Source of the DNA: Vermamoeba vermiformis
Taxonomy: Eukaryota > Tubulinea > Echinamoebida
Direction: 5' to 3'
Assembly: GCA_045837725.1 (NCBI GenBank)
Contig: JBEWZL010000044.1
Coordinates: forward strand, 402,414 to 466,413
Length of the DNA: 64,000 nt
This document shows positions 1-10,515 of this stretch, piece by piece. Numbering within the stretch: the first letter of the stretch is position 1; each line of letters starts with the position of its first letter. The position numbers and the translations under genes are program-made. Below the pieces are notes generated by a model. The model had not been told where the DNA came from. It made no database searches and worked only from the letters and a program-made list of their open reading frames with translations.

Positions 1-370
1 CGAGTCTGTTCAACTACCTCGTCATCACTACAGGTACGGTCCTATTACATGTCCTCTAAACACGACACTAACCGCTGACAGGCATTGGTGTGTTGGGTGT
101 GATTGGAGATCTCTTCGAGTCACTCGTCAAACGTGTCGGCAAGTGCAAGGACAGCGGCACCTACTTCACGGGGTAAGTATTGGCTAGACGACAGCTGCCT
201 ATACACCACAGCGCTATTGACTAACACCTCGCAGACACGGTGGAGTGTTGGATCGCTTCGACTCGTTCTTCTTGAGTGCGCCACTGCTCTACTTTTACGT
301 CGTGATGTGCATCGAGAACAATCCGCAACTGCTCGCCATCAACTGGCAGGCACTCACTCTCTTCAAGTAG
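1..370 (+). CDS. Phosphatidate cytidylyltransferase (CDP-diacylglycerol synthase), C-terminal end
   Basis: Makes CDP-diacylglycerol from phosphatidic acid and CTP in a membrane. Three exons are visible (to 33, 82-172, 235-370), joined by GT-AG introns of 48 and 62 bp. The joined reading contains the CDS-family signature: GDLFESLVKR, then KDSG, then GHGGVLDRFDS, with the Lys/Asp residues and the HGG-x-x-DR-x-D catalytic stretch all present. A hydrophobic segment follows (SAPLLYFYVVMCI) and the protein ends at TAG 368-370. The N-terminal part lies left of the window. The spacing inside the signature fits the bacterial/plastid-like CdsA type, but the fragment is too short to be sure of the subfamily. 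Confidence 0.88.
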
Positions 371-612
371 TGCTCACTTGCACGTGTACATATTTATTAT
401 TGCTATTAAATTCGAATGCAATCTCTCGTTGAGTTTGAGTCCTTTGATTTTATCAAGGAATGTTCGGCACGTGATTTTCTACTGGCCCGACAAATTTTAA
501 GAATGTTCTTATAATCACACGACACAATTTTATCACAACAACTATCATTTGTGAATGCAATAGCAAGGCAAGCGAGTAAGCAGATATTTTTTGAAAGGAT
601 CTGCTTTGTGCC

Positions 613-2508
613 ATGGCATCACAATTTTTAGCTGAAAAAAGAGAAGCTTCTGCTGGCCTCAAAAAATTAACCGATGAGATCGAAGCATTAAAAAAACAAT
701 TGCAAGCTGAACAACAAAAGCGACAAGATCTAGAAGAACTCATAAAATCTCAATTAGCGACTGTATTACAAAAAATCGAATCAGATTACGACACTGGAAA
801 ATTTTTGCACAAGATTAACGAGCTTCAAACGCAATTAGAAGAGGAAGTGAGTGCTCGGGCTAAATTAACTCTGTGGATCAAGGAAAATATCGGTATGACT
901 CAGTGTCGTTCATCATTTGCGTATCTAATCGAGTACTATACAATATAGGTCCTAATTTAGAACACGTAAAAGATGCAACAGCACGACAGATCAAAGAAGA
1001 AATCTCGCGATTGGGACACACTGGCTCAAAACCGCGCAGCAGTAGTAATATAGATGGCAATACAGTGACCAGTAAGAAGAGTTCCACTTCCAAGCCTGCA
1101 TCGGAAGCACATCCAACACCCAAGCCCAAACCCGAAGAATCTTCGACTGCAACGGTCAAAAAGAGCTCGTCAGACACTGCTAGCACCACAAGTGGTCATA
1201 CAACAGCTAGTACTAAGACTAAATCGAGTCGACGACGCAAAAAACAAGCAGAAGAAGAGATCCAACTGCGCGATGATGAAGACAGTCCGTGGGACCAGAG
1301 TGACGATGAGTCTGATGAACAATTGAGCTTGGATCAGTTCATTCCGCCGTACGATACTACTACAGCATTAATATTACACGCAATTCTAATATTTATTCAG
1401 TGCGCGACCTCGATTAATTGCTCGTATTCCGCGCTTGGTGCTGATCGAAGAACATTGTTTTGGCACTAAAAATATCGACGAGTATGAACTACCAGGTACC
1501 TATTCTCTATAAATATCCCCGCAAGTGATATACTAACTGATTGTACTAGAAAATGATGCCTCGAAGAAGACGAGTCTGAATCGAGCCAATTACTTCCTCA
1601 ACAAGAATTCACAAGCTAAATTTCAATACAGATGTCTCGAGCTATATCAAAAGGTGTGTATTAACAGTAGCTATAGGGCCCTATTGACACGCGTTGACAG
1701 GTCCAAAAATTCCAAACACGTGGCGGCACGGTGGTATTTGCACCACTGACGGACGAAGAGCTGGCCAAAGACGACTTTAAATTCAGCATCAAGACACACG
1801 ATCGAGTGTACCCTGTCTGTCCTGATGGTCTGCACCGCTCACAAGTGCTGTACTTGGTCATGAAGGGAATCAAGCGCATTCTCGGTGTCAAAGAAGGGGT
1901 TTATCTGCCGCACGGAGCACTGCACGGCTATGATCCACTCGTGTACGATGAGAGTCCGAACAGTTTGAAGAGTGTAAGTGACAATTGAGTGCTGCCATAA
2001 CACTCGATTAATCCTTCGAATGGAATAGCAAGCTGAATTTGTGCACTTTTCCACGGAGCTGGACAAAAACACCAAGATATCGCAAGCATTCTTAGCAGCA
2101 TTCGGACAAGAAAAAGCGGCTAGATTTGGTCAAAAAGAGTGCGGTGCCAATGAACTAAACTTGAACGAAGCAGCCAAGAAAGATTTGTTCCGCAATCAGA
2201 TTGAATCAATCAAACGGACGCGAGTGCGCATGCATGAATTCTTCGACATTTATTTCTATCAGCAGAGTCTCGAATCCAATTCCAAACGACAATCACGCAG
2301 CATTTACGTCACATTCGGCAGTGCAGTCCCAGTGGTGCTCGATCGATTGATGGAAGTAAACACGAATGCACAACAACTGGCCAATGTGATCGTGGTAGCA
2401 CTGCCTTATGGCACTGAACCATTCAACAGCCCCACGGTCACACCACAGAGCTTGGCTCAACTGTACAGATTTTATTCAACGCTCTTCAAGCCACTGACAG
2501 ACAAATAA
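613..2508 (+). CDS. Coiled-coil protein with CX5RS phosphatase-like motif
   Basis: Family not recognised. The ATG at 613 sits in a CCATGG context. Residues 1 to about 130 are a Lys/Glu/Leu-rich coiled coil (LKKLTDEIEALKKQ and onward). A Ser/Thr/Lys/Pro-rich linker follows, with a basic patch (SSRRRKKQ) and an acidic patch (RDDEDSPWDQSDDESDE). The C-terminal half is globular and carries VCPDGLHRSQVLYLVMKG, a Cys-x5-Arg-Ser motif followed by a hydrophobic helix, as in the P-loop of tyrosine and dual-specificity phosphatases. At least six exons join in frame (introns near 892-950, 1346-1398, 1496-1550, 1653-1700, 1974-2029). An AATAAA at 2516-2521 follows the stop. It converges with the next gene across 29 bp. 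Enzyme activity is inferred from one motif only. Confidence 0.72.
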
Positions 2509-2537
2509 TGCGTTGAATAAATAAGGTGGTTTATATA

Positions 2538-5500
2538 TTACTCGCGCAACACGGCGCTGGGACAAATGTTTGAATATACACAGCCGCTACATTTGACCTC
2601 AGAGGGTGTTGCTTGGAAGGTGTTCGTTGCTAGTGTGTTTGCGAACTGGAAGAACAGTGTTTGTAGCTTGACATTGTCGTCGTAATTAGGGACGTAATCA
2701 AACTTCTCGCCAGTCTCAATGGACTCGAGAACTACTTTGAGTGGTCGCACGCCGTAGACTTGTTCGTAGGCCCAGCCATAAATCATCAGCTGCAACATGG
2801 TGTGCTGTCGCTTGGTGCGCGTTGAAGTCTTGTACTCGGTGATGATGACACCTTGCGCTGTGTGGTCAATGCGATCCCACGTGCCAGTCAGCTCCACTTT
2901 CTCGGACAATTTGATCACAAAGGCTTGTTCCATCTTGTCAGCCACTTTGCCTTTCTCGCTCTCTCGCTTCTGAAAATTGACAAAAGTAGCCGCTGTCTTA
3001 GTGACGACTTCTTGCTTGGGTTGTACCTAATGCGTCATGTTAGATATGAAAGATCAATACGAGTGATTTCTAGCGTACCACTACTGGCTGCTTGACAGGG
3101 GTCTTGGCGCGATTGATTTTGTCTTTAATTGCCTCACTGGCCATTTGCGCCACTTCTTCAGTGTCAAGTGTCATTTCTTTCTTTTCTTTCTCTTTTTCTT
3201 TGAGTTCTTTTTCTTTCGCTTCCTTCTCTTTCAGCTCTTTTTCCTTGGCTTCCTTCTCTTTTGTTTCTTTTTCTTTGGCCTCTTTTTCCTTGGTCTCTTC
3301 CTTCTTCTCAGCAGGTTTCTCTTTCACTTCTTTTTCCGTCTCTTTCTTCTCGCTGGGTTTCTTTTCCTTCTCTTTCTTTTCTTTTGCCTCTTTAGCTTCC
3401 TTTTCCTTGGCTTCTTTCTCCTTCGGTTCTTTTTCTTTCACCTCTTTTTCCTTGGCCTCTTTCTCTTTTGTTTCTTTTTCTTTCTTTTCTTTGACTTCTT
3501 TTGTGTCCTTCTCTTTCGTTTCCTTTTCTTTCGGCTTTTCTTCCTCCTTCTTTTCAGCTGCTTTTTCTTTTTGCTCGGGTGTTTTCTGTTGTTCGGACAC
3601 GCCCTCCGCAAATTTCTTCTCGCGTTCAATCGTGGCTTTAACTTCAGCTTCTTGTTTCTTGACGTCTTCTTCCGCTGATTTATCTGCTTGCTTCTTGTCT
3701 TCTTCGTCTTTGCGAATTTCATTGTAATCTGCAATCTTTTCGTGCAAAAATTGACCAGCAGATTGATAATCAAAATATCTGTGAATATTGTCAGTCTTAT
3801 TGTCATATTTATATGACTCTAACGTACCTTGTTGGTCGCATTTTCAACACGAATCTGTAACAGTACTGCAACGGACAGTGGATGTAACTCACAATCGATG
3901 TGAACGAAATACGATCGAGCCTGCAACAGGTTAGTGTCACATGAGTACAGTAATAGAATCGATTGCATACGTGTGAGGCATGGTCACTTCAAACGGGGTA
4001 GTCCATTGCGATGGAGTGCCCGGCACGTCCATCTTCTCGGGCTTGGTGACATCGGGTGGCAAGAGCGAGGTGATGCCTGCCAAGTGAGATTGCAGGCCCA
4101 GCGAGTTAAGTTCAGTCGCTTTGATGCTGTCTAATATGCCTTGCAAGTGCTCGACTTCGCCCTCTTCCATGATATCGGGCACGTTTGTCACGTACAAGTT
4201 GTGAAATGTTTGCCGCAACGAACTGATTGGAGCGTGAGTCATGTGCTAAATACAACAGACGAGATTGAGTGGCTTACTTGTAGAACATTTGACCAATTTG
4301 ATGCTTCTTCACACTGATATTTCTCGGCTTTTCAAACATGAACGAAGTAGGCACGTCTGAGATCATTAACGTTAGTAGTCAAAAGCGTCAAATCAACAAC
4401 GCGGCACGTACTCAGTTGAGTCTTAAGATACTTGAGTCGAGAGCCAATAATAATTGTCGTGTGTGTCGGTGTCGTTGAAATGGTGTCAAAAGTGCTCAGC
4501 CGAACACCACTCGTGAGGTACGAGATCGGCAGCTGATCCACGTGCAGATCTGACAAGAAACTCAACAACATGACCAAGTGCTTGCGATTAGCGATTTCAA
4601 TAGGACCCTGTTCTTGTCCGACAACTTCTTTCAGCACTTGCGCTGTCTTGGACTCGCCGCTCATGGCACTTGCGACCGCGTCATCGTCCGCCGAGGGCAC
4701 TTGACTTTCAAATCTGTTCACGACTTCAACGAGTCTCCTGTAATTGTTCTTCTGTTGTTCGGTAGCTGTTTTGAGTGGTACAATAGTCTTTTGAATGAAC
4801 TCGGTGATCAGTTCTGAAGGTTTGACTGTTTGAGCGCGGAACATGTTGACGTAGTGGTTCAAACTCAGCTTGAATGCATTGCATTTCTGCGACAATACGG
4901 TCAGTATATGAACACTAAATACATTACTATACAATACCTGCAGGGTCTCCTGACTGATCGTGTATTTGGGATATTGACCGTTGGCTAATTTAGGATAAAT
5001 GCGGAAGAAATCAGATTTGTAGAGCGATGCAGCCAAAAATATCGTCTTGATCTCTCCTTCAGGATCGAAGCCATAATACCGCGTCATGAGCTCGTACAAC
5101 GATCGATTGATGTTGAATGATCGCGTCTCTTCACTCGCCTTTGCCTCGCTCTCGCTGACCTCGCTCATCTTTCTCGGCTTGTTCGAGAACAGCTCCAAGT
5201 ACGAGATGTCGACGATGAGCTGCAAGAAGAGCAAGGTCGCTCTGATCTCAGGCTCGTTGAGCACATTTTCAATCACGACAGGCACTTTGTGTTTGACATT
5301 GAGCTGCTGGGCCACTTGAGCGATTTGATCTTTGGCCATGACGACACGAATGTCACCGTAGCCGAGTTTGAATTGATTGACGTATCGGTTCTGCAACGAC
5401 TGAATCAGCTGTCCAATGCTGTCAATCTCTTCTGTGTTCGACGTCGTGTTGAAGTAAAACACATTGCCGTTCTTTTTGCCCATTGGAGTGCGGTACTCGT

Positions 5501-6883
5501 AGTCGACAAAGCTCGTGTTGGGATTGTCGCCCTGATTGATGTTCAGCATTTGGATCATAGAACTCGCTGCTTGCTTGATGCCCAGTGACGCGGCACGGTA
5601 CTGCAATTGCGTTTGAATGACATTGACGTGCGGTGACATGTCTTTGCGATTCAACACGCGCGTGTCAAAATCAATGACGTTCAATATCGCGGTGAGTTGT
5701 GCTGCCGACGGCTTGCTCAGGACTTGTAGCCTCTCCATAGCCTTCAACACATTCAAGGTCGGTTCGTTAACTACGAGGTGACTGTATTTGTTGAAATGTA
5801 GCTTGCCCAGCTCACTTTTCATTGCGTCACTCAGCGGCAATGTTCGCAACTTCAAACTGAACGTGTACGCATTGAGCACTTTCTTCGAATTTTTCAACGT
5901 GACATATCTGTTGTAAATCACGGCGAGTGTTTGCTGCATTTTGATATTTTTCACCGCGCTGTCAGGCACTCCTCCCTCCAATTTTTGCATCAAATGCTCT
6001 GCATACTGTTGCGGTGACACATTGAAATATTCGAGCCTGTATCATCGGTCAATATTTGTCGCCCTCATTACAGGTCATGGTGCACGTACTTCCTGAAAAA
6101 TTCGACCAATCGGTGCACCTCTTCAGGCCGGAACTGTGAATCTTCACCAACTACACTGCTGAAGTTCTTGAACAATAGCAATGCTTCGTCAGTGCTGTCC
6201 AACAGCTTGGCTCTAATGTACATCAATAGTATTAGAAGTGTTCGGTGCCTGAAGTTCAATAAACTCACTCTTCTGTTTTGAGTAAGGATAACAATACCGA
6301 GCTCAAAAAGTCTTCAATAGTCTGTACATCGACTTGTACTGTCTGTTCGTTATTAATTGATAAGTACAAGTCTGGATCCAACAAGATTGCACACAATTAC
6401 CTGTACTGTTTTATTTGCTATTAGGTCTGCCACTAACTCCTGCGCCATTTCAGTGTCGATAAGGGAGTGAGTTAAATACAAAACTGGCTTGGGACCTAAT
6501 GAAAGCATTTAATAATTGTCATTGAGTTAAATCATAATATAATACCTGTCAGCTCTCCAACTATTCGTTCAAGCACATTATATTTCATACGAGGCGAGTC
6601 AATTCCATGGCTAATAAGAACTCTGGGAGGAATATCTTTTGGAGCAGGCTGATAAATACAGATCAGATCGCGATCGTTAAAAATCAAAAAAAAAATTAGA
6701 AAAATACTAAATAATCAAAAGTACTTTCAAATTTTACGGTGCAATATTTAGCGATCATAAATTAAATTTTTGAAAGCATACCGAAGGCCGCTGCGTATTT
6801 TGCCCTGTCACTGAGCGCTGCAGATTGATCACAAGTGCAGCTCTTCGAACTGCAGCACTGGCAGCCTTTAATACACGAAACAT
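2538..6883 (-). CDS. AddA/UvrD-like pseudo-helicase with Fe-S RecB-type nuclease, mitochondrial presequence
   Basis: The N-terminus (MFRVLKAASAAVRRAAL, Arg-rich and without acids) looks like a mitochondrial targeting peptide. The body follows the UvrD/AddA fold order, but the ATPase motifs are replaced: HGIDSPRMKYNVLERI stands where AGAGSGKT is expected, LTHSLIDTEMAQEL at motif Ia, HLVVNEPT (near 5770) for the DExQ box, VRLSTFDT near motif V, and RQTFHNLYVTNV for motif VI. The C-terminus is a PD-(D/E)XK nuclease: ISFTSIVSYIHCPLQY (first Cys), GQFLHEK, GTWDRID, EYKTS, LQLMIYGWAY, then C-x2-C-x5-C (CSGCVYSNIC). A Lys/Glu repeat of about 200 residues (3163-3600) is inserted between the His motif and the DRID motif. 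It is probably a mitochondrial DNA end-processing or degradation factor. The nuclease looks able to work; the helicase does not. Confidence 0.8.
3163..3600 (-). repeat. Lys/Glu-rich low-complexity coding repeat (KEKEAKE-like)
   Basis: On the minus strand this stretch encodes imperfect 5-7 residue units such as KEKEAKE, KEKELKE and KEKETKE, within the nuclease part of the AddA-like protein. The alternation of Lys and Glu with occasional Ala, Leu, Thr or Val is typical of a long single alpha helix. The plus strand shows the mirror tract of TTTCTTTTTC-like repeats, which produces long spurious open frames. Copy number is likely to vary between strains. Confidence 0.85.
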
Positions 6884-7345
6884 ATATTACACGACCGCTC
6901 TTCTATAATACATGCACTCCTCTTTGTTCTGTGTTCTTGGGTTAAAAACAATTGCAGTAATAATGAAACACGAAAGTGCAAGACTATAATACAAGGCTAA
7001 TAGGATCGCTATACTAGTATCATCAATTTAGTGCTATTATTTTATTAAAAGCCCACATCGTTAACTACGAGAACGCTTGGCGGAGCCAAACAGATCGAAT
7101 TTATTTACACTAGTTTCAGCTTTTACAATTCTACTCTATCCTGCCTCCCAAGACTCTGCTGTCGTAAAAGTGTAACTACTATGGCTTCTATTTTGAATAA
7201 TCTAAGTCACTTCAAAAACACTGAATTCTTAATTTGATGACGAGCACGTGACCACTCCACCTCGTGATGGTTGAACTCAACTGATTAGTGTATTGTTAAT
7301 TTCTTACTCCAACTTTACGAGCTAATAGACGTCACCTGTGGCAGA
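6884..7345. promoter_or_regulatory. Shared divergent promoter of two mitochondrial-protein genes
   Basis: This 462-bp spacer separates the start codons of the AddA-like gene (minus) and the beta-ketoacyl synthase gene (plus), both with mitochondrial-type presequences. It is AT-rich and no coding frame was seen. It must hold both promoters and 5' leaders. No TATA box could be assigned with confidence. Confidence 0.5.
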
Positions 7346-9389
7346 ATGTTCGCAAAAACCGCACAGATTTGTTTCAAAAACAGTAAAAATGTTGCAAAAA
7401 TAATTTCCTGCAAAGCAAATTGCAAGCTATTTAGTACTTCTACCTCTTTGGTAAGGCCACTGCGTTGGAAATCAATTTTAATTTAAATAATTAATAAAAA
7501 ATCCAAATAATTCTACAGAGGTCAGATCTGCCTCCTCCAAAGCAACTTCCACAACGGAGAGTGGTAGTAACTGGATTAGGTCTAGTGACTCCTCTTGGAG
7601 CAGATGTGTCAACAACGTGGACAAGACTTACTAACGGCGAATGGTTTGTATTTACTCCGTTCCTTGCAGCTATTAATATTCCTCATTAGTGCGGTCGATC
7701 GCATTACTACATTTGACACTTCACAACTGCCCTGCAAAGTCGCCGCGACAGTCAAGCGAGGCACACAGCCTGGTGAATTCAACTTGGACCAGTGGGTGCC
7801 TAAAGCGGTAATAACGATTGACGAATATATGGTCGCTTATATAGAGTTAATTGCGCGTGTAGGAACGAAGCAAAATCACGCCGTTCATTGAATACGCCAT
7901 TGCCGCGTCCAGTCAAGCACTCAAAGACTCGAATTGGGCTCCGAGCACTGAAGAGCAGATGAACAGAACGGTGTGCCAGTCATTTGAGACTTCTAATATG
8001 AACTAACTCGTGCTTGACAGGGTGTCGCTCTTGGCTGCAGCATGGGTTCTGTGCAAGAGATCGCGGACACATTTCAGCTCTACAAAGACAAGGTAATTCA
8101 TGAACGAATTTCACTGAATGACCGCTAACAGCCTCACAGGGATATCGCAGAGTGTCGCCGTACTTCTTGCCCCGCGTGCTGAATAACCTCGCAGCAGGCC
8201 AAGTGAGCATATTCAACAAGTTGCGTGTAAGTTGAGCATTTGTAATGGATTCAGCGGCTCAGATCTGTTAGGGACCCAATCATTGCGCATCCACTGCTTG
8301 CACGACTGGAGCACATTCCATAGGCGATGCATTCAAGTTCATTCAACGAGTGCGTACTACCGTCGCTAGTCGTCCACCACTCATCCATTATCCCGCTAGG
8401 GCGATGCAGATGTCATGGTCGCTGGAGCTACTGAAGCAGCAGTTGATTTGATATGCGTCACTGGTTTCTGTCGGTAAGACACACAAGGCATCATGTAAAG
8501 CTCCGCACTAATAGCTGACTAGTGCCATGGCCCTATCAACTTCTTTCAATGACATGCCACAATCAGCTTCGCGACCGTTTGACAAGGACCGGGACGGTTT
8601 TGTGATGGGTGAAGGCGCTGGTGTGATGATACTCGAAGTACGTCAATAAGACGCATATTTGCTATTGATCGCGATGCTTATAATGATTGACAATAGGACC
8701 TCGAGCACGCACTCAAGCGTGGTGCTAAGATCTACGCAGAGATCCGCGGTTACGGTCTCTCAGGTGCGTTCACAAGGGACCGTGTAGACGTTGCAGACCT
8801 TCATACCTTCCTTATTAGGAGATGCAAACCACGTGACCTCGCCTGCAGAGAATGGTATTGGCGCGCAGCTGTGTATGCGTGCAGCGATTGAACAGTCCGG
8901 CTTGAACCCCGAACAGATCGGCTATATCAATGCTCACGCGACTTCTACGCCACTAGGTAAGATTGCATTGCCCTATTTAAGCATTGCGGATATTAATCCA
9001 CGCAGGGGATCGCATTGAGAATCACGCCATTAAATCCGTGTTCGGCAACAATACACAATTGTCCGTGTCATCCACCAAAGGAGCTATTGGTCATTTGCTC
9101 GGTGCTGCAGGAGCTGTCGAGGCCATTTTCACGGTACTCGCACTTCATACGGTAATTCACATTTCAATTTAATTCAACCGAAAAGATTTTGCTAAACTTG
9201 TGTTTTCTATTTTTCTCGCAGGGAATTCTACCGCCAACAATCAATTTGAACAATCTCGACCCCGAATTCACACTCGACTATATTCCCAATAAGAGCATCA
9301 AAAAGAACCTTGTTGCCGCAATGTCGAACTCGTTTGGATTTGGTGGCACCAACGCGTCGCTGTTATTTTCTGTGCCTCCAAAAGTGTAA
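7346..9389 (+). CDS. OXSM: Mitochondrial 3-oxoacyl-[acyl-carrier-protein] synthase (KAS II type)
   Basis: Condensing enzyme of mitochondrial type II fatty-acid synthesis, which supplies the octanoyl precursor of lipoate. The first exon encodes a basic, Ser-rich presequence ([18 protein letters not shown]). The mature protein starts near [15 protein letters not shown]. The catalytic triad is complete: Cys in [14 protein letters not shown], His in NAHATSTP, and His in [13 protein letters not shown]. The late [12 protein letters not shown] glycine loop is also present. About a dozen short exons join in frame with GT-AG introns of roughly 45-75 bp, several ending in TTGACAG or CTAG. Length, about 440 residues, is normal for the family. 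Neighbour position is divergent from the AddA-like gene. Confidence 0.95.
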
Positions 9390-10515
9390 TATAAATAGGT
9401 ATGTGTTCCTTTATTCGATTTTTTGTTATAGCCAAACAATAGTTAGTGTAAAAAGATGCTACTCCTGCCAATCAAAATGACAGCAGTAATCACCACTACT
9501 ATTTAATTTCTGCCAAATTTCTGACCAATAGGCACCCTGGGAAGTGCCCGTCACCGTTTTGATTAGTTACGCTGAAACAAACAAAAACAACGTGATACAT
9601 GGCCACAGCTCAGCACTGCGGCACTATATTATATCAAGCGTTGTTGTTGGTGCTTGCTCATTAATCAATTTAAGGTGCACGAGTCAGATCGAGCGCAAAA
9701 ACGCGATTTTTCTGTCTATTTTGCTTAAAAAAATTGAATTTAAGGAAAGACAATCAATTTTGGGTGCAACCGCTTTAGTCACACCAGCGAAAATTAATTA
9801 AAATATTAAAGAAGCCCTCCCTAAGCACTAGTTTTCCGTCTTCATTTGTGGTGCTCCTCAAAAATAAATGTTTGGGCGCAAAGTCAACGTCAATCAGCGT
9901 CGGGAGTTAGAAATTTGGTAGAACGTATCAGCTATTCTATGACGTTTTGTAATTCACAAAAGTGGTGATTCAAAGACCAAATTTTACGGTAACTATTGTT
10001 TGGCTATATTTTGAGCAACAGCAGCTTGGTGCTTGTGATTCAGAAGCGCCTGTCAATTTCATCAAAAATTGTCCTGTTACTTGTGATTCTCCTCGTTTCG
10101 GCAATGAATCAGTCTTAAACTCGATATTGTCACTCAAAAACGAGGTCTAATAATGCGATGGTTGCATCATATCATTGGAATCGACGAGATCGGCATTGCT
10201 AAAAGCCCTCAAAACGCGATCTGGAGCAAATCCACCTTCAGTTGCATCACAACACCGTTCAAATGCAGGAAACTCGTCAGAGTATAACCCGCCATTGTAT
10301 TGCGCGCATCATTCCGCCATTCAGATCGCCTTTCGAGAGCTTGCCGAGGATACGCAGCAACCAAGAATAGCGCGGGCTGTTTGAAACTTCGTTCGAAAAT
10401 TTCGCTTTGGTCCAATGTGAATCGCGCTCTGGACTGGATATTTATATTACGTTACAACGCGTATTCATTGTTACGAACACTTGACAAACACACGACCACG
10501 TCTGACTTTTTTTTG
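9390..10515. other. Intergenic spacer, no gene seen
   Basis: About 1.1 kb between the ketoacyl synthase and the PHD gene. Open frames here are short, lack recognisable domains and do not connect through splice sites. It probably contains the 3' end of the former gene and the 5' leader or promoter of the latter. No tRNA-like fold was found by eye. Confidence 0.5.

Noticed and set aside
3092-3727. Long plus-strand open frames rich in Ser/Phe and Leu/Phe
   Set aside because: They are antisense shadows of the Lys/Glu repeat in the AddA-like gene; composition is a direct consequence of the TTTCTTTTTC-type tract.
3866-3892. A possible 27-bp intron (GTGAGT to TTGCAG) in the AddA-like gene
   Set aside because: Too short to splice, and reading straight through stays in frame and restores the conserved nuclease entry motif IVSYIHCPLQY.
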